DNA of 64,000 bases from Rhodohalobacter sp. 614A (GCF_021462415.1 NZ_JAKEDS010000001.1:1894273-1958272); one strand, 5' to 3'. Shown: positions 36,143 to 46,358, counted from the stretch's first letter. Translations and numbers: made by a program. Notes: generated by a model not told the origin, from the sequence alone.

Positions 36143-36248
36143 TATGCAGATACAATAATCAATATTATTCGTCAAATTTTTCATTACTCAATAATACGAG
36201 AGAAACGTCTATACTTGCAAGATTTTTTTAGAGATACATTTAAAATCT

Positions 36249-37340
36249 TTAAAAACGAATTTCGGTGATAATTTCCAGTCTTGAAATATTATCGGTTTCC
36301 CCATTTTCCTGATACCAATTTCGGCGCACATTGAAAATGATTTTCGAATGATTGGGAAAAATGTAAGCAACACCGCCAACCGCTTGTCTTTCAATCCAAT
36401 TGTTAAGATCCCGGTTAATGATCTCATCAAACCGGTTGGTTAGTGCAATGGGCAGATTGTCGAATGGTTTTATTTCGAGAAACATACTCCATCCCTTTAA
36501 ATCAATCGGTTGGAGAGACTGTGTCACAAATTCACCGGAGGCATCTCCTGTACTAATAAATCCCTGAATGACAGAAGCCCAATGCTTTGATTCATACGAT
36601 AAAGCTGTGCCTCCAAGCCTGAAATCCGGGCTTTCCGGTATATTTCCTTCACCGACCGAACCGATCAGGCTGGTTTGAAAGCCAGGCAAATGATCGGGCA
36701 AAGGCCGGAGTGTAAAACGGCCTTCAAGCAGCTTATTATTGTTGCGTTCCAGGGCTGAATATCCGCCTCCGTTGTAGACTCCAAAACTCAGGCTTCCGTA
36801 CCTGCCGGGGTAAGATGATTGAACTTCTTCCTGGTATTCCTCATCAAGTTCTCCTCCTAAAAGTGAGGAGAAAGTGACACCGTAATCGGCGGAACTTACA
36901 ATTCCGTTTTGATCCAAAAACATTGATTCCTGCGAGCGGTAGTCGTTTATCTTTTGCTCAAAATCAATCCAGGGCCGATGAACAACACCGAGTTCCAGGT
37001 TCGGGCTAGTGAAAAACCCTTTGTCTTCGAAGTTGAGTTTCAGGAGAGCATATTTTAAACGGAGCTCAATATTTCCTTCGCCATCGCCTTCCTGGTCGAT
37101 CGATACATCCTGAGTGAATCGAATTTCTGCCATTTCCGACAAATTCTTCCGAAAAGTTATGTATCCCCGCTGAATAGTGAACTCATTATTAACCGCTTCA
37201 TCTTCAAAAATTCGCTCAAAAGAAAAAAAGAACTGGCCGCTGAAATCGACGGTTTTATCAAAATCTTGTGAATATAAAGCAGAGGGAAACAATAGCAATC
37301 CCAGTAAAACCCATCTCATGGCAGGAAATTTGGTAATCAT
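36249..37340 (-). CDS. Porin (OprO/OprP-like outer-membrane channel)
   Basis: 363 residues. Signal peptide ends near ALYSQ. The mature start VDFSGQFFFSFERIF and FTIQRGYITFRKNLSEMAEIRFTQD are typical of the phosphate-selective-porin-like family, with long-range amphipathic strands and a C-terminal EIRF. An alternative ATG at 37319 would shorten the n-region by seven residues. The substrate cannot be told; the family transports anions in Pseudomonas, but many FCB members are uncharacterised. It is 97 bp after era on the same strand. Confidence 0.8.
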   Translation of the reverse strand: MITKFPAMRWVLLGLLLFPSALYSQDFDKTVDFSGQFFFSFERIFEDEAVNNEFTIQRGYITFRKNLSEMAEIRFTQDVSIDQEGDGEGNIELRLKYALLKLNFEDKGFFTSPNLELGVVHRPWIDFEQKINDYRSQESMFLDQNGIVSSADYGVTFSSLLGGELDEEYQEEVQSSYPGRYGSLSFGVYNGGGYSALERNNNKLLEGRFTLRPLPDHLPGFQTSLIGSVGEGNIPESPDFRLGGTALSYESKHWASVIQGFISTGDASGEFVTQSLQPIDLKGWSMFLEIKPFDNLPIALTNRFDEIINRDLNNWIERQAVGGVAYIFPNHSKIIFNVRRNWYQENGETDNISRLEIITEIRF

Positions 37341-37437
37341 ATAACGGTTTAATTTTGATCAAAAAAATAGAAGTTTCAGAACTCTATTTGAAGTTTTTCT
37401 TTTTCTTGGCGCCGTCAACTCCAGAAGAATGTTGTTT

Positions 37438-38319
37438 TTAATAACCGAGATTTCTCACCCAATTTTCATTTTCACGCCATTTTTCTCGGACTTTCACGTG
37501 AAGGTCCAGGAATACCTGTTTTCCAATAAATTCTTCGATGGTTTCCCGGGCTTTTATCCCAAGTTCTTTGATGGCTTTTCCCCCTTTTCCGATTAACATT
37601 CCTTTTTGGGATTTTCGGTTTACGATGATATCTGCCGAAATATGGTCGATGTCGATATCCGCATCATAGGAGACAATATCAACCGTACAGGAATATGGGA
37701 TTTCCTGTTGAAATTGAAGAAAGATTTGCTCCCGAATCAACTCAGAAACAAAGAATCGAATCGGATGTTCGCTCAAATCTTCTTTGGGGTAGAAGGGCGG
37801 ACCGGGTTGCAAGTGAGACCGAATGTCTTCGATCAGTTCGGGAATCCCTTCGCCTGTCAATGCAGAAAGATAGTGGGAAGAGGAAATTCTTAGTTTCTCT
37901 TCAATTAAAGAAGCTTTTTGTTGGGCATTTTCCTCCTTCATGATATCCACTTTATTAACCACCAGGATGATTGGCTTATTGATTGATCGAAGCAATTCAA
38001 TCACTTCATCGGTGGGATGCTTATCCGTTGGATCAAAAATAAAAAGAAGAACATCGGCGTCGGCCCGGGCCCGGTTTACGGTATTCATCATCGCCCGCTG
38101 CAGCTCGTATTTTGGGGTGATAACCCCGGGCGTATCCAGGAAAACAATTTGAGTATCGTCATCAGAATAGATGCCAACAACCTGGTGACGGGTGGTCTGC
38201 GCTTTATGCGTTGTGATGGAAATCTTGGTTCCCAGAATCTGGTTCATCAATGTAGATTTTCCGGCATTCGGTTTCCCGATAATGGCTGTATATCCGGATT
38301 TATGATGTTTTTCAGGCAA
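37438..38319 (-). CDS. era: GTPase Era
   Basis: 293 residues. G1 GKPNAGKST, G2 region with TTRHQ, G3 DTPG, G4 NKVD, then the C-terminal KH domain with VNRKSQKGMLIGKGGKAIKELG. It binds the 3' end of 16S rRNA and helps 30S assembly. The start is TTG 38319: the frame has no ATG or GTG between the previous stop and the G1 region. No Shine-Dalgarno is visible because the upstream DNA is the repeat at 38321-38391. Confidence 0.97.
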   Translation of the reverse strand: MPEKHHKSGYTAIIGKPNAGKSTLMNQILGTKISITTHKAQTTRHQVVGIYSDDDTQIVFLDTPGVITPKYELQRAMMNTVNRARADADVLLFIFDPTDKHPTDEVIELLRSINKPIILVVNKVDIMKEENAQQKASLIEEKLRISSSHYLSALTGEGIPELIEDIRSHLQPGPPFYPKEDLSEHPIRFFVSELIREQIFLQFQQEIPYSCTVDIVSYDADIDIDHISADIIVNRKSQKGMLIGKGGKAIKELGIKARETIEEFIGKQVFLDLHVKVREKWRENENWVRNLGY

Positions 38320-38320
38320 A

Positions 38321-38391
38321 ATTATGAATGTTGATTTTGAGTATTGAATGTTGATTTATAATCGGCTCATTTATGATTCAACATTCATAAT
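38321..38391. repeat. Inverted and direct repeats between era and pdxJ
   Basis: A perfect 14-bp inverted repeat (ATTATGAATGTTGA at 38321-38334, TCAACATTCATAAT at 38378-38391) encloses a direct copy of GAATGTTGATTT. The whole block is built from variants of 'GAATGTTGATTT'. The right arm forms the last codons of pdxJ and the left arm abuts the era start. Confidence 0.85.
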
Positions 38392-39096
38392 TTTTAAATA
38401 CTCCTTCACCGTTCGTTCCAATCCCCAGAAAACAGCTTTTGATACAAGCGCATGGCCAATGCTGACATCCTCTAAATAGGGAACATTTTCAATCAGAATA
38501 GGAAGGTTTTTTAAGTTTAACCCATGACCAGCATTCACCGTCATTCCAAGACTATGGATCATCTCGGCTGCATCGGTCAGACGGTTTAACTCATTTTTTT
38601 GAGCATCACTATCAACGGCATTGGCAAATGTGCCGGTGTGAAGTTCGATGGCATCAGATCCCAGCTCGTGAGCCAGTTTTATGTCCTCCGGGTTAGGGTC
38701 GAGGAAGAGGCTGATTTTTATCCCGGTATCTTTGAATGCAGGGAAAACGCGGTCTTTAAAATCATCATAAACCAATTTCATATTGAGGCCGCCTTCCGTT
38801 GTAAGTTCTTCACGCCCTTCCGGAACCAGCGTACAGAGATGTGGTTTTACTTCTTTACAAATTTCAATCATTTCATCAGAAGCAGCCATTTCAAAATCAA
38901 GGGTGCCTTTAACGGATTTCTTTAATCGATAGACGTCTTCGTCCCGAATGTGGCGACGGTCTTTTCGAAGGTGAAAAACAATTCCAGTAGCACCGGATTC
39001 TTCACAAACGGAAGCGGCTTCAACCGGATCGGGATATCCTTCTCCACGAGCATTCCGCAATGTAGCAATATGGTCAACGTTTACAAGTAACTGCAT
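38371..39096 (-). CDS. pdxJ: Pyridoxine 5'-phosphate synthase
   Basis: 241 residues from ATG 39096; a GTG one codon earlier is also possible. The TIM barrel opens LLVNVDHIATLRNARG, followed by GIVFHLRKDRRHI, TLVPEGREELTTEGG, SLFLDPNPEDI, ELHTGTFAN and NAGHGLN, ending with SIGHALVSKAVFWGLE. It condenses deoxyxylulose phosphate with aminoacetone phosphate in the DXP-dependent vitamin B6 pathway. The final residues (LKIMNVES) are encoded by the repeat shared with the era start. Confidence 0.97.
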   Translation of the reverse strand: MQLLVNVDHIATLRNARGEGYPDPVEAASVCEESGATGIVFHLRKDRRHIRDEDVYRLKKSVKGTLDFEMAASDEMIEICKEVKPHLCTLVPEGREELTTEGGLNMKLVYDDFKDRVFPAFKDTGIKISLFLDPNPEDIKLAHELGSDAIELHTGTFANAVDSDAQKNELNRLTDAAEMIHSLGMTVNAGHGLNLKNLPILIENVPYLEDVSIGHALVSKAVFWGLERTVKEYLKIMNVES

Positions 39097-39206
39097 CACT
39101 GTTTTTGATTAAATCTGTAAAAGTGAACATTCATATTTTCAGAAATCAAAATTATTCCAAATATTTATCAATAATATCATACAGAAGATACAATATCCCC
39201 AGCCAA

Positions 39207-39767
39207 ATGTTTAGTCTGCTCTCAACTACAAAAACCGTTCAGTTTACACTTCTTGGAGTGTTGTTTTTTTATGTGACCGGATGTGGAATGGCCAACCGCG
39301 CAACCATCCCCGATGAACCGGTCCAAAACGAACCAAAAGAAGAAAGCCAGCCGTCTTCGCCATTAATTATGGATGTTTCCCCTTCGGTAGAAGATGTAAC
39401 GGACGTCCGGCAACAGTTGCAAAATGCTCACCAGCAGTGGCAGGGAACTCCCTATAGATATGGTGGGGAAAACAGTAACGGAATAGATTGTTCTGCATTT
39501 ACCCAGAGAGTTTTTCGGGATTTTTTTAATACCGATTTGCCAAGAAATACACGAAGTCAATTGACGGAAGGAGCAGGGGTTCGCAGGCGATCGATTCAAA
39601 CAGGTGATTTGATCTTTTTTAAAACGGGCAGAAAATCGCTTCATGTCGGGATTTCGATGGGAAATGGAAATTTTCTCCATGCATCTCAATCCTCGGGCGT
39701 GATGGTTTCGAACCTGGGAGAACAATATTGGGCTGTTCGGTATCTCGGAGCCCGAAGAGTTTTATAG
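39207..39767 (+). CDS. NlpC/P60 family peptidoglycan hydrolase, lipoprotein
   Basis: 186 residues from ATG 39207. The frame is open 34 codons upstream, but this start gives a lipoprotein signal with YVTGC (Cys26). After a Pro/Glu linker the NlpC/P60 domain has Cys95 in NGIDCSAF, His146 in KSLHVGI and His158 in GNFLHAS, a complete catalytic triad. The order YRYGGENSNGIDCSAFTQ matches Spr/MepS-type DL-endopeptidases, which cut cross-links to let the wall grow. Acts in the periplasm. Confidence 0.93.
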   Translation: MFSLLSTTKTVQFTLLGVLFFYVTGCGMANRATIPDEPVQNEPKEESQPSSPLIMDVSPSVEDVTDVRQQLQNAHQQWQGTPYRYGGENSNGIDCSAFTQRVFRDFFNTDLPRNTRSQLTEGAGVRRRSIQTGDLIFFKTGRKSLHVGISMGNGNFLHASQSSGVMVSNLGEQYWAVRYLGARRVL

Positions 39768-39859
39768 TCTTTTTTGTAAATGATAAAATGATACTGCATT
39801 TTCTAGGTAGGTGGTCTCAAGTCATCTGAAAGTAAGGTCATTATTATAGTCTATCATGA

Positions 39860-41353
39860 ATGGGTAAAAAAGTTTTAATTGGATTTGACGTTGGGAGTTC
39901 GTTTGTCAAGGGATCAGTAATTGATGCGGACAACAGTAATTTGATTGCAACTGCCTCTGCACCAGACAGGGAAATGATGATGAAATCACCCGAGCCGGGA
40001 ATGGCTGAGCAGGATCCCGGAATGTGGTGGGAGCAGATAAAGACGATCACCCACAAGTTATTGGCTGCAAAAAAGTTCACAAAAGACGATGTAGCCGGAA
40101 TAGGAATATCTTATCAAATGCACGGATTGGTTGCGGTTGATAAGGATAAGAATGTATTGCGCCCTTCAATTATTTGGTGCGACAGCCGTGCAGCGTCCAT
40201 CGGCCGAAAAGCATTTCAGGATTTGGGAGAGGATTTCTGCCTGAAGAATTACCTCAATTCGCCGGGAAATTTCACCGCTTCTAAACTAAAATGGGTGAAG
40301 CAGAATGAGCCTGATATTTATGAAAAGATCTGGAAAATCATGCTTCCGGGAGATTATATCGGGATGAAGCTCACCGGTGAAGTTTGTACGACAACATCCG
40401 GTTTGTCTGAAGGGATTTTTTGGGATTATGGCATTCATGATGTGGCCCATTCTCTATTCGAATATTATGAATTGTCTGAAGATCTTTTGCCCGAACACCT
40501 TCCCTCATTTGGCGATCATGGGACGCTAACGAAATCGGCTGCCCAAGAACTTGAACTAAAAGAAGGCACGCCGGTCACTTATCGTGCGGGAGATCAACCC
40601 AATAATGCGTTTTCACTGAATGTGATTGATCCCGGGGAACTGGCAGCAACTGCAGGTACATCCGGGGTGATTTATGGCGTGACAGACCGGCCGGTTACAG
40701 ATTCAAAATCAAGGGTAAATACATTTGTCCACGTCAATCATGCACCCGGGAACGAGCGCTACGGAATGCTTCTTTGTGTGAATGGAACAGGCATCCTTAA
40801 CAGCTGGATTAAAAAACAGATGGCTGACGACAGTTTTACCTATGAAGAAATGAACGAGCTGGCAGCAAATGTACCCATCGGTTCAGAAGGATTAAAAGTT
40901 TTGCCTTTTGGGAATGGAGCTGAGCGTGTTTTAGAAGATAAGAATGTTGGTGCCCAATTCAGCAATATTGATTTTCACAGGCATAGCAAAGCACATATGT
41001 TTCGTGCTGTGCAGGAAGGAATTGTTTTCTCTCTTAATTATGGTCTCCAAATCATGGAAAAAACCGGGATTGAGGTCAGAACTGTAAAAGCGGGTCATGC
41101 CAATATGTTTTTGAGTCCCGTGTTCAGGGAAGCTTTTGTGAATACGACAGGAGCTATTCTGGAATTGTACGATACCGATGGCGCTCAAGGTGCGGCACGT
41201 GGAGCAGGTGTAGGTGCAGGTGTATTTAGCAACATCGTTGATGCATTCCGTGGACTTGAGAAAATTGAGACCGTTTCACCTGAAAAAGAGAAACAGACAA
41301 AATATCGGGAGATGTACACCGAATGGATTCAGACATTACAATCAAAACTATAA
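39860..41353 (+). CDS. xylB: Xylulokinase
   Basis: 497 residues of the FGGY kinase family. ATPase motif [11 protein letters not shown], substrate loop [18 protein letters not shown], catalytic Asp in [21 protein letters not shown] and the C-terminal [17 protein letters not shown]. Phosphorylates D-xylulose made by the next gene. The stop is 15 bp before xylA, so the two form an operon. No xylose regulator or transporter is adjacent. Confidence 0.95.
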   Translation: MGKKVLIGFDVGSSFVKGSVIDADNSNLIATASAPDREMMMKSPEPGMAEQDPGMWWEQIKTITHKLLAAKKFTKDDVAGIGISYQMHGLVAVDKDKNVLRPSIIWCDSRAASIGRKAFQDLGEDFCLKNYLNSPGNFTASKLKWVKQNEPDIYEKIWKIMLPGDYIGMKLTGEVCTTTSGLSEGIFWDYGIHDVAHSLFEYYELSEDLLPEHLPSFGDHGTLTKSAAQELELKEGTPVTYRAGDQPNNAFSLNVIDPGELAATAGTSGVIYGVTDRPVTDSKSRVNTFVHVNHAPGNERYGMLLCVNGTGILNSWIKKQMADDSFTYEEMNELAANVPIGSEGLKVLPFGNGAERVLEDKNVGAQFSNIDFHRHSKAHMFRAVQEGIVFSLNYGLQIMEKTGIEVRTVKAGHANMFLSPVFREAFVNTTGAILELYDTDGAQGAARGAGVGAGVFSNIVDAFRGLEKIETVSPEKEKQTKYREMYTEWIQTLQSKL

Positions 41354-41367
41354 ATTCAAAAGAAAGA

Positions 41368-42681
41368 ATGAGTAACGAATATTTTCCTGGAATCGATACG
41401 ATTAAATACGAAGGGCCGGATACGGATAACCATCTGGCATTTTGCTATTATGATGAAAATAAAGAAGTAGCCGGCAAAACCATGAAAGATCATTTCCGGT
41501 TTGCCATTGCATATTGGCACTCTTTTTGTGGCGACGGCAGCGATCCTTTTGGCATTGGAACACACAATTTTCCGTGGGATAAAACCAGTGATCCGGTTGA
41601 AAATGCAAAGTACCGCCTGGATGCTGCCTTTGAATTTTTTACCAAACTTGGTACGCCTTACTACTGCTTTCATGATCGCGATCTTGCTCCGGAAGGAGAT
41701 TCTATTGAAGAATCAGAAAAAATTCTTCAGAGCCTGGTTTCAAAAGCCAAAGAGTACCAGGAAGATACCGGTGTAAAACTTTTATGGGGAACGGCGAATT
41801 TGTTTACTCATCCCCGTTATATGAACGGTGCTGCGACCAATCCGGATTTTGAAGTGGTTTGTCACGCTGCGGCACAAGTAAAAGCCGCACTTGATGCCAC
41901 GGTAGAACTGGGTGGCGAAAATTATGTGTTCTGGGGCGGACGCGAAGGTTATATGAAATTGTTAAACACCCTGATGAAAAAAGAACAGGATCATTTGGGT
42001 GAGTTCCTGCGCAAAGCCCGGGATTATGGACGAAGCATCGGTTTTGAAGGGAATTTTCTGATTGAGCCAAAACCCATGGAGCCGACCAAACATCAGTACG
42101 ATTTTGATTCGGCTACTGTAATTGGTTTCCTCCAGGAACAGGATCTTATAGATGATTTCAAACTGAATATTGAAGCCAATCATGCTACGCTTGCCAGCCA
42201 TAGTTTTGCTCATGATTTGACAGTGGCTGCTGAACGCGGATTGCTTGGAAGTATTGATGCAAACCGTGGCGACAATCAAAACGGCTGGGATACCGACTAC
42301 TTTCCAACCAACCTATATGATGCTGTTGAAGCGATGATTGTACTTCTGGAAAACGGGGGAATTGAACCAGGCGGGTTTAATTTTGATGCAAAAATCCGAA
42401 GGAATTCAACCGATCCCGAAGATTTGTTTCACGCACACATTGGTGGGATGGACACATTTGCACGTGGATTGATTATCGCCGACAAGATTATGAACGATGC
42501 GGATTTCAAAAAAATCCGGTATGGCCGGTATGCATCTTTTGATGAAGGAAATGGTAAGAAGTTTGAGAATGGAGAGCTGTCTTTGGAAGAACTGCGCAAT
42601 CTTGCAGCGAAATCAGGAGAGCCAAAAACGATCAGCGGCAAACAGGAACTTCTCGAAAATATCGTGAATCGGTATATCTAA
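41368..42681 (+). CDS. xylA: Xylose isomerase (class II)
   Basis: 437 residues from ATG 41368 (AAGAAAG upstream); a longer frame overlaps xylB. Catalytic His/Asp in [14 protein letters not shown], metal ligands in [27 protein letters not shown], and [16 protein letters not shown]. The length and the insertion at the N-terminus place it in class II. Converts D-xylose to D-xylulose using two divalent metals. Followed by a strong bidirectional terminator. Confidence 0.97.
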   Translation: MSNEYFPGIDTIKYEGPDTDNHLAFCYYDENKEVAGKTMKDHFRFAIAYWHSFCGDGSDPFGIGTHNFPWDKTSDPVENAKYRLDAAFEFFTKLGTPYYCFHDRDLAPEGDSIEESEKILQSLVSKAKEYQEDTGVKLLWGTANLFTHPRYMNGAATNPDFEVVCHAAAQVKAALDATVELGGENYVFWGGREGYMKLLNTLMKKEQDHLGEFLRKARDYGRSIGFEGNFLIEPKPMEPTKHQYDFDSATVIGFLQEQDLIDDFKLNIEANHATLASHSFAHDLTVAAERGLLGSIDANRGDNQNGWDTDYFPTNLYDAVEAMIVLLENGGIEPGGFNFDAKIRRNSTDPEDLFHAHIGGMDTFARGLIIADKIMNDADFKKIRYGRYASFDEGNGKKFENGELSLEELRNLAAKSGEPKTISGKQELLENIVNRYI

Positions 42682-42699
42682 GTTATTGAACCAGAAATA

Positions 42700-42733
42700 A
42701 AAAAGGAGGCGACCGATCAGGCCCCTCCTTTTT
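42700..42733. terminator. Bidirectional terminator between xylA and icd
   Basis: A perfect 10-bp stem AAAAAGGAGG/CCTCCTTTTT with an A/T tract on both flanks serves both convergent genes. Confidence 0.88.
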
Positions 42734-42757
42734 ATTAGTAGTTGAAGAAATAGAGGA

Positions 42758-44005
42758 TTACATTCCTTTTACAATCTCTTCTCCAAATTCAGAACACTTC
42801 AGTAGAGTTGCTCCTTCCATCAGGCGTTCGAAATCGTAGGTAACGCGTTTGTTGCTGATGGCTTCTTCAAGGCCTTTTTCGATCAGGTCGGCGGCTTCTT
42901 TCCAGCCGAGGTATCGAAGCATCATTACGGCTGAAAGAATCAGCGAACCCGGATTTACTTTATCCTGGCCGGTGTATTTTGGAGCCGTTCCGTGAGTTGC
43001 CTCAAAAACAGCAATTCCCGATTTGTAGTTGATGTTGGCACCCGGCGCAATCCCGATTCCGCCCACACATGCTGCAAGTGCATCAGAAACATAATCGCCG
43101 TTCAGATTCATGGTGGCAATCACATCGTATTCGTCAGGACGGGTGAGAATCTGCTGAAGGAATGCATCGGCAATCACATCTTTGATGACAATTCCATTCG
43201 GTAATTTACACCACGGACCTTCGCCAATTACTTCTGCATTGAATTCTTCTCTGGCAACTTCATATCCCCAGTTTTTGAAGCTACCTTCGGTAAACTTCAT
43301 AATGTTACCTTTATGAACCAGGGTTACACTGTCTCGTCCTTCTTCAATGGCATAATTGATAGCTGCACGAACCAGCCGCTTGGTTCCTTCAATGGAAATG
43401 GGTTTGATTCCCAGAGAGGATGTTTCCGGGAAACGAATGCTTGTGGCTCCTAATTCATCAATCAGGAAGTCTTTCAGTTTGGTATTTTCGGGTGTTCCGG
43501 TTTGGTACTCAATTCCTGCGTAAATGTCTTCCGTATTTTCGCGGAAAATCACCATGTCAGTCAACTCAGGTTGTTTTACAGGGGAGGGCGTTCCCTTGTA
43601 GTACTTCACGGGACGAACACATGCATACAGGTCCAGTTTCTGGCGAATCGCCACATTCAAAGACCGGATACCACCGCCGACCGGAGTGGTCAGAGGACCT
43701 TTTATACCAACTAAATACTTCTCAAAAACTTCCAGTGTATCATCCGGAAGCCAGGTATTGTCTCCGTATTTTTCAACGGCTTTTTCACCGGCATACACTT
43801 CAAACCAGTTGATTTTCTTCTTGCCGTCGTAGGCTTTTTCAACAGCACTGTCTACAACGTTTTTCATGGCAGGCGTAATGTCAATTCCAATACCGTCGCC
43901 TTCAATAAATGGTATGATAGGATCATCTCCAACTGAAAGGGAACCATCCGCATTTTTCTTGATAATGGTTCCTTCAGAAGGTTCTTCTAATTTTTTAAAA
44001 CTCAT
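42758..44005 (-). CDS. icd: Isocitrate dehydrogenase, NADP-type
   Basis: 415 residues, very close in pattern to E. coli Icd. [13 protein letters not shown] contains the isocitrate-binding Ser that is phosphorylated in E. coli; [26 protein letters not shown] and [13 protein letters not shown] follow. [16 protein letters not shown] and VTYDFERLM carry the Lys-Tyr and Tyr/Arg positions that select NADP+ over NAD+. Oxidises isocitrate to 2-oxoglutarate. No kinase/phosphatase aceK is nearby. Confidence 0.97.
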   Translation of the reverse strand: MSFKKLEEPSEGTIIKKNADGSLSVGDDPIIPFIEGDGIGIDITPAMKNVVDSAVEKAYDGKKKINWFEVYAGEKAVEKYGDNTWLPDDTLEVFEKYLVGIKGPLTTPVGGGIRSLNVAIRQKLDLYACVRPVKYYKGTPSPVKQPELTDMVIFRENTEDIYAGIEYQTGTPENTKLKDFLIDELGATSIRFPETSSLGIKPISIEGTKRLVRAAINYAIEEGRDSVTLVHKGNIMKFTEGSFKNWGYEVAREEFNAEVIGEGPWCKLPNGIVIKDVIADAFLQQILTRPDEYDVIATMNLNGDYVSDALAACVGGIGIAPGANINYKSGIAVFEATHGTAPKYTGQDKVNPGSLILSAVMMLRYLGWKEAADLIEKGLEEAISNKRVTYDFERLMEGATLLKCSEFGEEIVKGM

Positions 44006-44291
44006 TCGTTAATGGTTGTTTCTTTTGGGTTAGCAATTTCAGTCATTTAAAATAATGAAATTAGATTGGATTTTATATTTAACTCTGGAAACATTGTATT
44101 TCTTTTTTCAAATTTTTGCTGAATAAAATTAAATCAACGTATCAGTAATCATGTTTTTGCTTTAAATAGAAATGGGATGTTGTGTCCTGAAGATTCTCTG
44201 AAAAAAACTGCAAATTCCGGTTCTCAAATTGTATCTTTAAAATAGTTTGTAAACCGAGTCGTTTAAAGAAAAAACGAAAAACGGAGAAGAC

Positions 44292-44495
44292 ATGCTAAAA
44301 CCCATGTTCGGCTTCAATGCCAAGCCCAGAAAATTTGACATGCCCTTGCGGTATTACGATCCCGAGAAGGAAAAAAAACGCCGACAGCGAATGCGTTTTG
44401 AATCTAAACGAAAACGTCATCGGTCTCAAAATATCCGGGTTGTATTGTATGCACTGGGCTTGATCATGGTTATTTGGATCATCACAGTTCTGTAA
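44292..44495 (+). CDS. Small basic tail-anchored membrane protein
   Basis: 67 residues. The first ~45 are strongly basic (EKEKKRRQRMRFESKRKRHRS) and the last ~18 are a single hydrophobic helix (VVLYALGLIMVIWIITVL). The start has a good ribosome site (GGAG, 6 nt). It ends 30 bp before mutL and is probably co-transcribed. The basic face could bind nucleic acid, ribosomes or acidic lipid; I know no characterised homologue. The 286 bp upstream, divergent from icd, show nothing but AT-rich DNA. Confidence 0.7.
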   Translation: MLKPMFGFNAKPRKFDMPLRYYDPEKEKKRRQRMRFESKRKRHRSQNIRVVLYALGLIMVIWIITVL

Positions 44496-44525
44496 GCTTC
44501 ATCTTTAAAATTTGGAACGAGTTTT

Positions 44526-46358
44526 TTGAATCAACAAGGAGAAATCGGGCAATCGGTCATACGTACCATGCCCCCCGAACTTTCCAACAAAATTGCCGCC
44601 GGCGAAGTTATTCAACGCCCAGCCTCTGTGGCTAAAGAGCTTCTCGATAATGCGATCGATTCCGGCGCCGATCATATCAAACTGATTGTACAACAAGCCG
44701 GCCGTACGTTGATACAGGTTATTGATAACGGCTGTGGAATGTCTGAGACAGATGCCAAACTGTGCTTTGAGCGGCATGCCACATCCAAAATTGAATCGAT
44801 TGATGATCTGTTCCGTGTACGAACGATGGGTTTTCGCGGGGAAGCGATGGCGTCTATTGCGTCTGTCTCACAAATTGAGATGAAAACCAAGCGGGTTGAA
44901 GACGATGCCGGAACCCTTCTTGAAATTTGGGGAGGAGAGGAAAAGCGATTTGAACCGGTGGGAGTGGACGATGGCACATCCGTAGCCGTTCGGAATTTAT
45001 TCTATAATGTACCCGCACGCCGACAGTTTTTAAAAACGGATGCGACCGAACTGAAACATATCATCCAGGCATTCCAAAACAGTGCTCTTGCCAATGCCGG
45101 TATTGAATTTGAAATGCATGCCGACGGCGACCGAATGTATCACCTCCCAATACAGGGTTTGAAAGAGCGAATTCCGGCACTATTCGGCAAACAATACAGG
45201 GCGAGTTTAATTCCATTTGAAGAGGAAACCAGCTATGTGAAAATTCATGGTATACTGGCTGATCCTAAACTGGCGAAGAAAAGCCGTGGTGAACAATTCC
45301 TGTTTGTAAACGGGCGTCCATTTCAGCATCGATACCTGACGTATGTAGTTCTCAGCCTTTTTGATACATGGACACGCCAAAACGAATATCCTTTTTATAC
45401 GATCTATTTTGAGATTGACCCGACCCAGGTAGATGTAAATGTTCATCCCGCAAAACTGGAAGTGAAATTTGATGACGAACGAAGCATTATTCAGCTTGCG
45501 AGATCCGTTATCAAAAAAGCCATTAATGAATATTTTGCCGTTCCCGATGTGGAAACGTCCAAACGGGTTGAAAATGATTTTGATCTCTCGCTGGATCAAT
45601 TTACCGGTGGACCTAGCCGGTCTGATAGATCGTCGGCTAAACGAGATCCCATTCACCTGCCCTCGCGAATCAATTTCGGGAATGCAAAGATTGACGGAGA
45701 TGAATCAGCGAAACGCCTCTATGGCGATACGGATACCGAACGGGAGGAAACCGCATCCGGTCAGCAGCAGTCATCCAAAAAACAGAATCAATCTACAGAA
45801 AAAGGTTTCTGGCAGTTGCACAACCGGTATATCCTTACGCAAACCCGAACCGGTTTGTGTGTGATTGATCAGCATGCGGCTCATAAACGTATCATTTTTG
45901 AGAAAGCGATGAGCGCCACGGAAGAATCACTTCCCGGAACTCAACAGCTTCTGTTTGCACAAACCGTTGAGCTTTCGGCGTCGGAGTTTTCTCTTCTGAA
46001 AGAATTGTTGCCAATCATCCAGCGAATGGGATTTAGTATCCAGCTTTTGAGTGGAAATACTGCAATCATAAACGGCGTTCCCGCTGACATCGAAATTGGT
46101 GATGAAAAAGCAGTGTTGCGCGAGATGTTGCAGCAATATCGTGAACTCAGCAAAAAGCCATCCCTCGATGCCCGCCGGAAAGTGGCCATTGCATTTGCTT
46201 CCAGAACAGCCATCCCAAAAGGGAAAAAACTTACAGGCCAGGAAATGGAGATGCTCATCGACCAGCTTTTTGCCTGTGATGAACCCTACATGGATCCGCT
46301 TGAAAAACCCACGCTCGTTACCATGTCGCTAGACGAAATGAAGCGGCGTTTCAGGTAG
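44526..46358 (+). CDS. mutL: DNA mismatch repair protein MutL
   Basis: 610 residues. GHKL ATPase: LSNKIAAGEVIQRPASVAKELLDN with the catalytic Glu and Asn, DNGCGM, and TMGFRGEAMASI. The linker is at about 340-425 and the dimerisation domain follows. The start is TTG 44526: ATG at 44568 would cut into the first strand (VIRTMPPEL). In the C-terminal domain the endonuclease-type motif reads DQHAAHKRIIFE, with Lys where the metal-binding Glu normally stands, and the Cys-Pro-His-Gly motif is degenerate (CDEPYMDPLEKP). It may therefore be nuclease-deficient. mutS is not in the window. Confidence 0.96.
   Translation: MNQQGEIGQSVIRTMPPELSNKIAAGEVIQRPASVAKELLDNAIDSGADHIKLIVQQAGRTLIQVIDNGCGMSETDAKLCFERHATSKIESIDDLFRVRTMGFRGEAMASIASVSQIEMKTKRVEDDAGTLLEIWGGEEKRFEPVGVDDGTSVAVRNLFYNVPARRQFLKTDATELKHIIQAFQNSALANAGIEFEMHADGDRMYHLPIQGLKERIPALFGKQYRASLIPFEEETSYVKIHGILADPKLAKKSRGEQFLFVNGRPFQHRYLTYVVLSLFDTWTRQNEYPFYTIYFEIDPTQVDVNVHPAKLEVKFDDERSIIQLARSVIKKAINEYFAVPDVETSKRVENDFDLSLDQFTGGPSRSDRSSAKRDPIHLPSRINFGNAKIDGDESAKRLYGDTDTEREETASGQQQSSKKQNQSTEKGFWQLHNRYILTQTRTGLCVIDQHAAHKRIIFEKAMSATEESLPGTQQLLFAQTVELSASEFSLLKELLPIIQRMGFSIQLLSGNTAIINGVPADIEIGDEKAVLREMLQQYRELSKKPSLDARRKVAIAFASRTAIPKGKKLTGQEMEMLIDQLFACDEPYMDPLEKPTLVTMSLDEMKRRFR

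Noticed and set aside
44006-44291. Possible small RNA or riboswitch between icd and the small membrane protein
   Set aside because: AT-rich with no stable hairpin followed by a T tract and no known aptamer core; treated as a plain divergent promoter region.
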